A DNA stretch of 64,000 bases from Rhizobium sp. SL86 (GTDB lineage: Bacteria > Pseudomonadota > Alphaproteobacteria > Rhizobiales > Rhizobiaceae), in the NCBI RefSeq assembly GCF_026672545.1, contig NZ_JAPPRJ010000009.1, positions 434,001 through 498,000 of the forward strand. The letters run 5' to 3'. The first letter of the stretch is position 1, and every line of letters starts with the position of its first letter. Below are positions 51,834 to 60,113 of the stretch, piece by piece. A program made the position numbers and the translations under genes. The notes under the pieces are model-generated. The model did no database searches. It was not told where the DNA came from and saw nothing but the letters and a program-made list of their open reading frames with translations.

Positions 51834-52226
51834 TCAGGCCGGCGTCGCCTCGCCTGCCCGTTCGCGCGCCAAAGCCGCCAGATCCGCCGGTTTCAGCTCG
51901 ACCGATTCGCCGCAGCCGCAGGCCGATGTCTGGTTCGGGTTGATGAAGGTGAAACCCGACCGCATCTTCGTCACCTCGAAATCCATTTGCGTGCCGAGGA
52001 GGTAAAGAACCGCCGACGGCTCGATCCAGACCTTCGCACCTGCGTGTTCGATCAGATCGTCCTTGGCATTCGGTTCGGTCACCAGATCGACCGTGTATTC
52101 CATGCCGGCGCATCCGCCCTTCTTGATGCCGACGCGAATGCCCTTCGCATCGGGGCCGGATTTTTCGACGATCGCCTTCACGCGGTTCGCGGCGGCATCG
52201 GTCATGGTCATCACTGCAAAGCCCAT
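51834..52226 (-). CDS. sufA: SufA/IscA-type iron-sulfur carrier protein
   Basis: The 130-residue A-type carrier has the three conserved cysteines: one in KKGGCAGMEY and two in SACGCGESV. It accepts clusters from SufBCD and passes them to target enzymes. AAGGAGA is 8 nt before the ATG at 52226. It is the last gene of the suf operon, separated from sufT by 236 nt; it could have its own promoter. Confidence 0.94.
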   Translation of the reverse strand: MGFAVMTMTDAAANRVKAIVEKSGPDAKGIRVGIKKGGCAGMEYTVDLVTEPNAKDDLIEHAGAKVWIEPSAVLYLLGTQMDFEVTKMRSGFTFINPNQTSACGCGESVELKPADLAALARERAGEATPA

Positions 52227-52462
52227 GGGCTCATTCTCCTTCACGCCATCCGGGTTCAAGGCCCGGCGGTTTCTCTTGTCAATGTAGGCGCAAGGCGGCG
52301 CTCGATCAATAACCCCGCGTCAGCGCCCCCTGGAGGCACTGTGACGCTCAAACTCCACCTCAATGCGACGACACGTCTTCGGTCAGTTCGAGACGAAAGG
52401 GATGCGCGCGCCATGATGCGGATTCCGCGTGCATGCGGAAAAACACGAACGCATCGGCCGGT
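52227..52462. other. 236-nt gap between sufT and sufA
   Basis: No gene was found. The spacer contains a short dyad (TTCCGC ... GCGGAA near 52420-52440) without a T-run on the transcribed side, so it does not look like a terminator. Confidence 0.4.
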
Positions 52463-52843
52463 TCAATACCAGCCGACGGCCACCTGCGCCTCTTCCGACA
52501 TGCGCTCCGGCGTCCACGGCGGATCAAACGTCATCTCGACCTCGACACCGGACACGCCCTCGACCGCACTGACGGCATTTTCCACCCAGCCCGGCATTTC
52601 GCCGGCGACCGGGCAGCCGGGCGCGGTCAGCGTCATGACGATCTTCACCATGCGGTCGTCCTCGATGTCGATCTTGTAGACGAGACCGAGTTCGAAAATA
52701 TCCGCCGGGATTTCCGGATCATAGACGGTCTTCAACGCCGCAACGATGTCATCGGACAGGCGGGCGAGTTCGTCCGCCGGGATCGGCGAGTTGATGATGC
52801 CTTCGCGGGCATCCCACTTCGGAATGGTTTCTTCGGTCGACAT
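52463..52843 (-). CDS. sufT: SUF system Fe-S assembly protein SufT (DUF59/MIP18 family)
   Basis: The 126-residue protein has the MIP18/DUF59 core: VYDPEIPADIFELGLVYKIDI and TLTAPGCPVAGEMPGWVENAV with the conserved Cys. SufT homologues help Fe-S maturation; in rhizobial suf operons this gene has also been called sufX. The ATG at 52843 (MSTEETIPKW) is 10 nt downstream of the sufS stop, so the genes are co-transcribed. Confidence 0.92.
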   Translation of the reverse strand: MSTEETIPKWDAREGIINSPIPADELARLSDDIVAALKTVYDPEIPADIFELGLVYKIDIEDDRMVKIVMTLTAPGCPVAGEMPGWVENAVSAVEGVSGVEVEMTFDPPWTPERMSEEAQVAVGWY

Positions 52844-52853
52844 GTGTCTGTCC

Positions 52854-54074
52854 TCAGGCAAAGAAGTTGCGCGCATAATCCAGCGCATCGGCCAGCGCGT
52901 CCACTTCGGCGCGCGTGTTATACATCGCAAAGGATGCCCGGCAAGTGGAGGTCACACCGAACCGTTTCAAGAGCGGCATGGCACAATGGGTCCCGGCACG
53001 CACCGCAACGCCCTTGCGGTCGATCACCATCGACACGTCATGGGCATGGATACCGGCGAGTTCGAAGGAGAAGATCGCCCCCTTGCCCGGCGCATTGCCG
53101 ATGATGCGCAGCGAATTGATCGCCGTCAGCCGTTCGGTCGCATAGGCCGTCAGATCCGCCTCGTGCGCGGCAATCGCGTCGCGTCCGATCTTCTCCATGT
53201 AGTCCAGCGCAAACCCAAGCCCGATCGCCTGCACGATCGGTGGCGTGCCGGCCTCGAACCGGTGCGGCGGATCATTATAGGTGACGAACTCCTGGTCGAC
53301 GTCGATGATCATCTCGCCGCCGCCCTGGAATGGCCGCATCTCGTAGAGCCGCTCCTTCTTGCCGTAAAGCACGCCGATGCCGGAGGGGCCGTAAAGCTTG
53401 TGGCCGGTCATCACGTACCAGTCGCAGCCGAGATCCTGCACGTCGACCGGCATGTGCACGGCGCCCTGGCTGCCGTCGACCAGCACCGGAATGCCGCGCT
53501 CATGGGCGATGCGGCAGACGTCCTTGATCGGCACGACCGTTCCGAGCGCATTCGACATATGCGTCATGGCGATCAGCCGTGTCTTGTCCGTCAGGCATTT
53601 TTCGAAATCTTCGAGATGGAAGGCGCCCTCGTCATCCACCGGCACCCAGACCAGCTTGACGCCTTGTCGTTCGCGGAAAAAGTGCCAGGGCACGATGTTG
53701 GAATGGTGCTCCATGATCGTCAGAACGATCTCGTCACCTTCCTTCAGATGCGGCATGGCCCAGCCATAAGCGACCGTATTGATCGCCTCGGTCGAATTTT
53801 TGGTGAAGACGATATCGTCGATGGACGGCGCATTGAGGAAACGGCGCACCTTTTCGCGTGCCGCTTCATAGGCTTCGGTGGCGGCATTCGACAGGTAATG
53901 CAGGCCGCGATGCACATTGGCATATTCATGCGAATAGGCATGCGAAATCGCGTCGATCACGCTCTGCGGCTTCTGCGCGGAGGCGCCATTGTCCAGGTAG
54001 ACGAGCGGCTTGCCGTGCACCATCGTGGTGAGGATCGGAAAGTCGCGACGGATCGCTTCGACATCATAGGTCAT
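52854..54074 (-). CDS. sufS: cysteine desulfurase SufS (class II)
   Basis: SufS (406 residues) is a PLP enzyme that takes sulfur from cysteine as persulfide. PLP-binding Lys is in MTGHKLYGPSG, the catalytic Cys in RAGTHCAMPLL, and the N-terminus DVEAIRRDFPIL is family-typical. It is class II, unlike the NifS/IscS-type desulfurase at the head of the operon. It starts 83 nt after sufD. No sufE gene is present next to it. Confidence 0.95.
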   Translation of the reverse strand: MTYDVEAIRRDFPILTTMVHGKPLVYLDNGASAQKPQSVIDAISHAYSHEYANVHRGLHYLSNAATEAYEAAREKVRRFLNAPSIDDIVFTKNSTEAINTVAYGWAMPHLKEGDEIVLTIMEHHSNIVPWHFFRERQGVKLVWVPVDDEGAFHLEDFEKCLTDKTRLIAMTHMSNALGTVVPIKDVCRIAHERGIPVLVDGSQGAVHMPVDVQDLGCDWYVMTGHKLYGPSGIGVLYGKKERLYEMRPFQGGGEMIIDVDQEFVTYNDPPHRFEAGTPPIVQAIGLGFALDYMEKIGRDAIAAHEADLTAYATERLTAINSLRIIGNAPGKGAIFSFELAGIHAHDVSMVIDRKGVAVRAGTHCAMPLLKRFGVTSTCRASFAMYNTRAEVDALADALDYARNFFA

Positions 54075-54157
54075 GGATGGCCATCCCGTAAATTCGGCGG
54101 CACGCTCTGCCTGCCGGGAGAATGCCGGCGGCGACTGAACGTCCCGCCGGCATCGTA

Positions 54158-55432
54158 TCAGGCATGTTTTTCCAGCCAGCGGCTGACGATCGCTTCGAGT
54201 GCCTCGACGAGCGCCTCGTCCTCCAGCTCCTCGACGATCTCCGCCACGAAGGCGTTGACCAGCATGGCGCGTGCCTTGTTGCGCGGAATGCCGCGGGCCA
54301 TCAGGTAATAAAGATGGTTGTCGTCGATATCGGCGACCGTCGCACCGTGACCGCACTGCACGTCATCGGCAAAGATCTCGAGCTCCGGCTTGGCGGCGAA
54401 CTCGGCATCGTCCGACATCAGAAGCGTGTTGCAGGCCATACGCGCATCGGTCTTCTGGGCGTCGAGGGCAACCTTGATCATGCCCTGGAACACGCCGCGG
54501 GCGCGATCGAACACCACGTTGCGGAAGATTTCCGTCGAAGTGGTGTTCGGCACATTGTGACCCAGCACCAGCGTCACATCGGTATGTGTATCGCCGCCGA
54601 GCAGATTGACGCCTCGCAGCTGCAGGTCAGAGCCCTCGCCCGCCACGTCAATGCGCAGCTCCTGACGCACCAGCTTGCCGCCGGCATTGATGACGAAGAG
54701 ACGCAGCTTGGCATCTGCCCCCACGCGAATGCGCACTTGGCCGAGATGGGTATCGGACGCACCCTGCTCCTGCAGCACGATCCAGGTTACCTCGGCACCA
54801 TCCTCCAGCGAAATGTCGCTGACGGTGGAGACAAGTGCCTGGCCCTCGGTGCTCGCCATATGGCGTTCGATCACGGTTGCCTTGGAGCGCGCACCGAAGC
54901 TGACCGGGAAGCGCGTATGGACCTGGCCCGCACCGTGCAGCGCCTGGATCTCGATCGGCTGCTCGATCTCGGCGCCTTCCGGGAATTCCAGTACATAACC
55001 GTCGCGCACGAAACTGCCATTGATCTTGCCGATCGTATCATCGCGGTCGATGACGGAAAGGCCGGGCGCCGCGGTGCCCTCACGCAACATGTCCGCAAAG
55101 GAACCGAGGACAATGCCGTCGACGGCGGCCCTGGAATCGCTTCTGCCATCCCGCATCACGATCACGGAAGCCGCCTCGACGAGCGCCGCGGGTGCGGCGA
55201 ACGTCGATGCAGGCTGCGCTGCCGGAACGGCGCGCAGCAACGTCTTCAGGTCCGTGTAATGCCAGGCTTCCACCCGGCGCGTCGGAAGACCATTGGTCTT
55301 CAGATCCTCCAGCAACCGATCGCGTGCACTAATCACGGCACCATTGCCCGGCAGGTCGCCGACCTGCTGGTTATAGGCCTCGATCAGCGCAGATTCCGCG
55401 GCAGTCAGCCGGCTTGTCGTCTGCATGTTCAT
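54158..55432 (-). CDS. sufD: Fe-S cluster assembly protein SufD
   Basis: The 424-residue SufD forms the SufBCD scaffold. The beta-helix core contains GHNVPNTTSTEIFRNVVFD and the C-terminal QCGHGATVADIDDNHLYYLMARGIPRNKAR, with the conserved Cys-Gly-His. The ATG at 55432 follows AAAGGA; a second in-frame ATG lies two codons later. It starts 25 nt downstream of sufC. Confidence 0.95.
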   Translation of the reverse strand: MNMQTTSRLTAAESALIEAYNQQVGDLPGNGAVISARDRLLEDLKTNGLPTRRVEAWHYTDLKTLLRAVPAAQPASTFAAPAALVEAASVIVMRDGRSDSRAAVDGIVLGSFADMLREGTAAPGLSVIDRDDTIGKINGSFVRDGYVLEFPEGAEIEQPIEIQALHGAGQVHTRFPVSFGARSKATVIERHMASTEGQALVSTVSDISLEDGAEVTWIVLQEQGASDTHLGQVRIRVGADAKLRLFVINAGGKLVRQELRIDVAGEGSDLQLRGVNLLGGDTHTDVTLVLGHNVPNTTSTEIFRNVVFDRARGVFQGMIKVALDAQKTDARMACNTLLMSDDAEFAAKPELEIFADDVQCGHGATVADIDDNHLYYLMARGIPRNKARAMLVNAFVAEIVEELEDEALVEALEAIVSRWLEKHA

Positions 55433-55457
55433 GCCAATAATCCTTTCGCCACTGCCC

Positions 55458-56213
55458 TCAGGCCGCTTCGCCGATGATGTCGGCGTAGCCGTTGGCTTCC
55501 AGTTCGAGCGCCAAACTCTTGTCGCCCGTGCGGATGATCTGGCCCTTGTAGAGAACGTGGACCGTGTCCGGCACGATGTAGTCGAGCAGGCGCTGGTAGT
55601 GGGTGATGACGATCACGGCACGATCCGGCGACTTCAGCGCATTGACGCCATCGGCGACGATCTTGAGCGCGTCGATGTCGAGGCCGGAATCGGTTTCGTC
55701 AAGAACGCACAGCTTAGGCTCCAGCAGTGCCATCTGCAGAATCTCGGCGCGCTTCTTCTCGCCACCGGAGAAACCAACGTTCAGCGGGCGCTTCAGCATG
55801 TCCGGATTGATCTTCAGTTCGGCGGCGGCTTCCTTGACGCGGCGCATGAAGTCCGGCGTTGTCAGTTCCGCCTCGCCGCGCGCCTTGCGCTGCTCGTTCA
55901 TCGCCACCTTCAGGAACTGCATGGTGGCAACGCCCGGAATTTCGACCGGATATTGGAAGGCGAGGAAGATGCCCTTTGCAGCACGCTCGGCCGGGTCGAG
56001 TTCCAGGATGTTCTCGCCGTTGTAAAGGATCTCGCCCTCGGTGACTTCGTAGTCTTCGCGGCCGGAGAGAATGTAGGAAAGCGTCGACTTGCCCGAGCCG
56101 TTCGGCCCCATGATGGCGGCCACTTCACCGGCCTTCACGGTCAGGTTCAGACCGCGAATGATCTCGGTGCCGTCTTCGGCGATGCGGGCGTGCAGGTTCT
56201 TGATTTCAAGCAT
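55458..56213 (-). CDS. sufC: Fe-S cluster assembly ATPase SufC
   Basis: SufC (251 residues) is the soluble ABC ATPase of the SufBCD scaffold: Walker A GPNGSGKSTLSYIL, signature FSGGEKKRAEILQMA, Walker B LCVLDETDSGLD. AGGAA is 8 nt upstream of the ATG at 56213; the ATG at 56219 is too close to it. A 90-nt inverted repeat sits between sufB and sufC. Confidence 0.96.
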   Translation of the reverse strand: MLEIKNLHARIAEDGTEIIRGLNLTVKAGEVAAIMGPNGSGKSTLSYILSGREDYEVTEGEILYNGENILELDPAERAAKGIFLAFQYPVEIPGVATMQFLKVAMNEQRKARGEAELTTPDFMRRVKEAAAELKINPDMLKRPLNVGFSGGEKKRAEILQMALLEPKLCVLDETDSGLDIDALKIVADGVNALKSPDRAVIVITHYQRLLDYIVPDTVHVLYKGQIIRTGDKSLALELEANGYADIIGEAA

Positions 56214-56283
56214 CTTCATGTTCCTGTTCATAGGGCGGTTCAAAGCCGCCTGTCTTCGTCTGCGCCATCCCGGCGCCCAATTC

Positions 56284-56374
56284 GTCATCCTCGAGCTTGT
56301 CCCGAGGATCCATAAATTCGCGTTCTCTGCGCAAGCCTCAAGCCGTGGATCCTCGGGTCAAGCCCGAGGATGAC
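56284..56374. repeat. inverted repeat element inside the suf operon
   Basis: Left arm 56284-56312 and right arm 56346-56374 (29 nt each) are inverted copies with 27 of 29 positions matching, around a 33-nt loop. Such GTCATCCTCG...CGAGGATGAC elements are, from memory, dispersed in Rhizobiaceae intergenic regions. It occupies the sufB-sufC spacer and would fold into a stable hairpin in the mRNA. Confidence 0.75.
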
Positions 56375-56386
56375 AACACCTGACGG

Positions 56387-57856
56387 TCAGCCAACCGATC
56401 CTTCCAGCGAAATCCCGATCAGCTTCTGCGCTTCCACGGCGAATTCCATCGGCAGTTCCTGGATGACTTCCTTGACGAAGCCGTTGACGATCAGCGCAAT
56501 CGCCGCCTCTTCCGGAATACCGCGCTGCAGGCAATAGAACAGCTGGTCTTCGGAGATCTTCGAGGTGGTCGCCTCATGCTCGAACTGCGCCGACGAGTTT
56601 TTCGCCTCGATATAGGGCACCGTATGCGCACCGCAGCGGTCGCCGATCAAAAGCGAATCGCACTGCGTGAAGTTGCGGGCATTGGTCGCCTTGCGATGCG
56701 CAGACACCTGGCCGCGATAGGTGTTCTGCGAGACGCCAGCGGCAATGCCCTTCGAGATGATGCGGCTCGACGTGTTCTTGCCGAGATGGATCATCTTCGT
56801 GCCGCTGTCGATCTGCTGGTGACCGTTCGACACGGCGATCGAGTAGAACTCGCCGCGGCTGTCGTCACCACGCAGGATGCAGCTCGGATATTTCCAGGTG
56901 ATCGCCGAACCGGTTTCCACCTGAGTCCAGGAGATTTTGGAACGATCGCCACGGCAATCGCCACGCTTGGTGACGAAGTTGTAGATGCCGCCCTTGCCCT
57001 GCTTGTCGCCCGGGTACCAGTTCTGCACGGTCGAATACTTGATCTCGGCATCGTCCAACGCGACGAGCTCGACGACGGCCGCATGCAGCTGGTTCTCGTC
57101 GCGCTGCGGCGCCGTGCAGCCTTCGAGATAGGACACATAGGCGCCCTCGTCGGCGATGATTAGCGTGCGCTCGAACTGGCCGGTGTTCTTTTCGTTGATG
57201 CGGAAATAGGTCGACAGTTCCATCGGGCAACGAACGCCCTTGGGCACATAGACGAAGGAGCCGTCCGTGAAGACCGCCGAGTTCAGCGTCGCGTAATAAT
57301 TGTCGGTCGTCGGCACCACGGAGCCGAGATATTTCTTCACCAGATCCGGGTATTCGCGGATGGCCTCCGAGATCGACATGAAGATCACGCCGGCCTTGGC
57401 GAGTTCCTTCTTGAAGGTCGTCACGACGGAGACACTGTCGAACACGGCATCGACGGCAACGCGCGGCTTGTCGACGCCGGCCAGGATCTCCTGTTCCTTC
57501 AGCGGAATACCGAGCTTTTCATAGACCTTCAGCAGTTCCGGATCGACCTCGTCCAGCGACTTCGGACCAGACGTCGTCTTCGGCGCCGCGTAATAATAGA
57601 TGTCGTTGAAATCGATCTTCGGGTAGTCGACGCGCGCCCAGCTGGGCTCTTCCATTGAAAGCCAGCGGCGATAGGCGTCAAGACGCCATTCGAGCATCCA
57701 GTCCGGCTCCTGCTTCTTGGCGGAAATGAAGCGGATGATCTCTTCCGACAGCCCCTTCGGAGCCTTGTCGACTTCGATCTCGGTTTCGAAACCGTATTTG
57801 TACTGGTCGACATCGATCTGGCGAACCTGATCGATGGTTTCCTGCACGGCAGCCAT
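56387..57856 (-). CDS. sufB: Fe-S cluster assembly protein SufB
   Basis: SufB (489 residues) is the scaffold subunit on which the cluster forms. It has FTDGSFVYVPKGVRCPMELSTYFRIN, YLEGCTAPQRDENQLHAAVVELVA and ATNARNFTQCDSLLIGDRCGAHTVPY with conserved cysteines. GGAG is 8 nt before the ATG at 57856, favouring it over the ATG at 57862. The 141-nt gap to sufS2 shows no clear terminator. Confidence 0.96.
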   Translation of the reverse strand: MAAVQETIDQVRQIDVDQYKYGFETEIEVDKAPKGLSEEIIRFISAKKQEPDWMLEWRLDAYRRWLSMEEPSWARVDYPKIDFNDIYYYAAPKTTSGPKSLDEVDPELLKVYEKLGIPLKEQEILAGVDKPRVAVDAVFDSVSVVTTFKKELAKAGVIFMSISEAIREYPDLVKKYLGSVVPTTDNYYATLNSAVFTDGSFVYVPKGVRCPMELSTYFRINEKNTGQFERTLIIADEGAYVSYLEGCTAPQRDENQLHAAVVELVALDDAEIKYSTVQNWYPGDKQGKGGIYNFVTKRGDCRGDRSKISWTQVETGSAITWKYPSCILRGDDSRGEFYSIAVSNGHQQIDSGTKMIHLGKNTSSRIISKGIAAGVSQNTYRGQVSAHRKATNARNFTQCDSLLIGDRCGAHTVPYIEAKNSSAQFEHEATTSKISEDQLFYCLQRGIPEEAAIALIVNGFVKEVIQELPMEFAVEAQKLIGISLEGSVG

Positions 57857-57997
57857 GGTCATTCTCCAATCTTGCCGGAATCAAGGGTCCGGCAGCTTGT
57901 CAGTTCTTGGCGGGATCCGCCTTCATGTAGGCGCCAGAAGGCGGTTTTCCCACCTTTTGGCAAGCAGATTTTTGCGTTTCCGCAATTAAGGTAACGC

Positions 57998-59164
57998 TTA
58001 TGCCGCCCTGCCGGCGCCAGTGCGCCGGGCGGCAATTTTTGTGAATGCGGCCAGCGCCGCATCGATGTCATCGTCCGTTGTTTCCGCTCCCAGCGAGATA
58101 CGCAGCGCGCCCATGTCCGGATCGCAGCCCATGGCCGCCAACACATGGCTTTGCCCCACCTTGCCGGACGAGCAGGCCGAACCGGCCGACAACGCAACGC
58201 CTTCGAGATCGAACGCGATCTGCCCGGTCTCCGACTTCAAACCCGGCAGGGTGAAGAAGGTCGTATTGGCAACCCGCGCCACATCCGATCCGTGAACGAC
58301 GACGTCCGCCGCCGCGTCTCGCATTCCCTTCTCCAGGCGCGCCCGCAAGGCACCGATCCGTTGATTGCGGGCATCAAGGTCTTGAGCGGCGACCTCTGCC
58401 GCAGCTCCGAAACCGACAATGCCCGGAAAATTCTCCGTGCCCGAGCGATGTCCCTTTTCCTGGCCACCGCCGTGGATCAGCGGGCGCGGCATCATCACCT
58501 CGCCGCGCGAGACAAGCGCGCCGACACCCTTCGGACCACCGATCTTATGCGAGGACAGGATCAGGAAGTCCGCGTCCAGCACGGTCATATCGACAGCAAT
58601 ACGCCCCACCGCCTGCACCGCATCGACCACCAGCAGTCCACCCTTGGCATGCACGATCTTCGCCGCCTCTGCGACCGGCTGGATGACGCCGGTCTCGTTG
58701 TTGACCAGCATGAGCGCCACCATCGGCAGTCCGGTTGCGCCATCGTGGGCATCCAGAAGCGCGGCCAGAGCGCCAAGATCAAGGATACCTTGCGCCGTCA
58801 CCGGCACGTCCACCACATCGGCCTTGGCGAATCGCCCGCCTTCGCGGATGGCGGGATGTTCGATTGCCGAGACATAAAGCCGGCTGACGGCAAGCGGCGC
58901 GCGGCCCATGCGGTAGTCCGGGGTCAGCACGAGATTGGCGGCTTCGGTCGCGCCACTGGTAAAGGTTACATGCTGCGGATCGGCACCAACGAGAGCGGCC
59001 ACCTGCCGACGCGCCCGGTCGATGCCGGCACGCGCGGCACGTCCTTCGCCATGCACGGAGGAGGCATTGCCGGGCAGCTCATAGGCCTCCATCATGGCGC
59101 GCCTTGCCGCATCACCAAGTGGCGCGGTCGCGTTCCAGTCCAGATATGCCCGTCTTCTTGCCAT
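57998..59164 (-). CDS. cysteine desulfurase, NifS/IscS class (SufS2)
   Basis: The 388-residue PLP enzyme has the class I layout: RAYLDWNATAPLGDAARRAM, the PLP Lys in LSSHKIGGPKGVGAL, HGGGQEKGHRSGTEN and the catalytic Cys in LSAGSACSSGKVGQSH. It is the first gene of the suf operon, where rhizobia carry it as sufS2. An Irr-box-like site lies about 110-126 nt upstream of its ATG. Having two desulfurases of different class in one operon is characteristic of this order. Confidence 0.94.
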   Translation of the reverse strand: MARRRAYLDWNATAPLGDAARRAMMEAYELPGNASSVHGEGRAARAGIDRARRQVAALVGADPQHVTFTSGATEAANLVLTPDYRMGRAPLAVSRLYVSAIEHPAIREGGRFAKADVVDVPVTAQGILDLGALAALLDAHDGATGLPMVALMLVNNETGVIQPVAEAAKIVHAKGGLLVVDAVQAVGRIAVDMTVLDADFLILSSHKIGGPKGVGALVSRGEVMMPRPLIHGGGQEKGHRSGTENFPGIVGFGAAAEVAAQDLDARNQRIGALRARLEKGMRDAAADVVVHGSDVARVANTTFFTLPGLKSETGQIAFDLEGVALSAGSACSSGKVGQSHVLAAMGCDPDMGALRISLGAETTDDDIDAALAAFTKIAARRTGAGRAA

Positions 59165-59273
59165 TGTCCGCCACGGTTCCAGGTCTAGATCAGCGGCAGC
59201 GACGCATTTCCCTTGAAATTTTCGTCGTGCATGCCGTATGAGACGACCAACTGGGCGGCCTTACCGCCTCAAG

Positions 59274-59290
59274 TTTCGAATGGTTCTAAA
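59274..59290. promoter_or_regulatory. Irr-box (ICE)-like site
   Basis: TTTCGAA-TGG-TTCTAAA matches the rhizobial Irr/ICE consensus TTTAGAA-N3-TTCTAAA at 13 of 14 specified positions. Irr is a haem-responsive Fur-family regulator known to act on suf genes in Rhizobiales. Confidence 0.65.
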
Positions 59291-59293
59291 CTG

Positions 59294-59303
59294 TTTCTAG
59301 AAA
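59294..59303. promoter_or_regulatory. palindrome TTTCTAGAAA next to the Irr-like site
   Basis: A perfect 10-bp palindrome begins 4 nt after the Irr-like box. It could be part of an extended or second Irr site or another regulator's operator. The assignment is open. Confidence 0.35.
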
Positions 59304-59306
59304 AGG

Positions 59307-59321
59307 TGACCGGCTTCGTCA
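59307..59321. promoter_or_regulatory. possible RirA iron box (TGA-N9-TCA)
   Basis: TGA-CCGGCTTCG-TCA fits the short RirA consensus TGA-N9-TCA. Only six bases are specified, so a chance match in this region is quite possible. Confidence 0.25.
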
Positions 59322-59375
59322 AGTCAAAGCCGTCATGAAACGGTTGGAAACGTCAAAAAGCTGACCGGAGTCACG

Positions 59376-60053
59376 ATGCCCGAAGTCATTTTCAACGGCC
59401 CCGCAGGCCGTCTCGAAGGCCGCTACCAGCCGTCGAAGGAAAAAAACGCACCGATCGCCCTCATCCTGCACCCGCACCCGCAGTTCGGCGGCACGATGAA
59501 CAACCAGATCGTCTACCAGCTTTTCTACATGTTCCAGAAGCGCGGTTTTACGACGCTCCGCTTCAATTTCCGCGGTATCGGCCGCAGCCAGGGCGAATTC
59601 GACCATGGCGCTGGTGAGCTGTCGGATGCGGCGTCCGCCCTCGACTGGGTGCAGAGCCTGCATCCCGATTCGAAAAGCTGCTGGGTGGCCGGTTATTCCT
59701 TCGGCGCCTGGATCGGCATGCAGCTTCTGATGCGCCGTCCGGAAATCGAAGGTTTCCTGTCGATCGCGCCGCAGCCGAACATCTATGACTTCTCCTTCCT
59801 CGCCCCCTGCCCCTCCTCCGGCCTGATCATCAACGGCGATTCGGACAAGGTGGCACCGGAGAAGGACGTCAACACGCTCGTCGAGAAGCTGAAGACGCAG
59901 AAGGGTATTCTCATTACCCACCGCACGGTCGAAGGGGCGAACCACTTCTTCAACGGTCAGGTGGAGCAGTTGATGGGCGAATGCGAGGATTATCTCGACC
60001 GTCGCCTGAACGGCGAACTCGTGCCGGAACCTGCCGCCAAGCGCATTCGCTGA
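59376..60053 (+). CDS. alpha/beta hydrolase
   Basis: The 225-residue protein has a dienelactone-hydrolase-like fold: oxyanion region LILHPHPQFGGTMNN, RFNFRGIGRSQGEF, the nucleophile Ser in GYSFGAW (about residue 107), and a late Asp (NGDSDKVAP) and His (GANHFFNGQ) to complete the triad. The substrate is unknown. It is divergent from the suf operon, a placement I believe is conserved in related genomes. No signal peptide. A terminator follows. Confidence 0.9.
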   Translation: MPEVIFNGPAGRLEGRYQPSKEKNAPIALILHPHPQFGGTMNNQIVYQLFYMFQKRGFTTLRFNFRGIGRSQGEFDHGAGELSDAASALDWVQSLHPDSKSCWVAGYSFGAWIGMQLLMRRPEIEGFLSIAPQPNIYDFSFLAPCPSSGLIINGDSDKVAPEKDVNTLVEKLKTQKGILITHRTVEGANHFFNGQVEQLMGECEDYLDRRLNGELVPEPAAKRIR

Positions 60054-60074
60054 TCCGGTTCAAATCGCATCTGG

Positions 60075-60102
60075 AAAACGGTCCTTCGGGGCCGTTTTTT
60101 TG
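60075..60102. terminator. terminator between hydrolase and GGDEF genes
   Basis: AAAACGG-T-CC and GG-G-CCGTTTT pair around a TTCG tetraloop, followed by a T7 run on the plus strand. A shorter T4 on the minus side means it may also serve the convergent GGDEF gene. Confidence 0.8.
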
Positions 60103-60113
60103 TTTCTGCTGCG

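Larger units (their letters stand above)
59165..59375. other. 211-nt divergent regulatory region of the suf operon and hydrolase gene
   Basis: The region separates sufS2 (minus) from the hydrolase gene (plus). It holds an Irr/ICE-like site, an adjacent perfect palindrome TTTCTAGAAA and a weak TGA-N9-TCA match. Confidence 0.6.
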
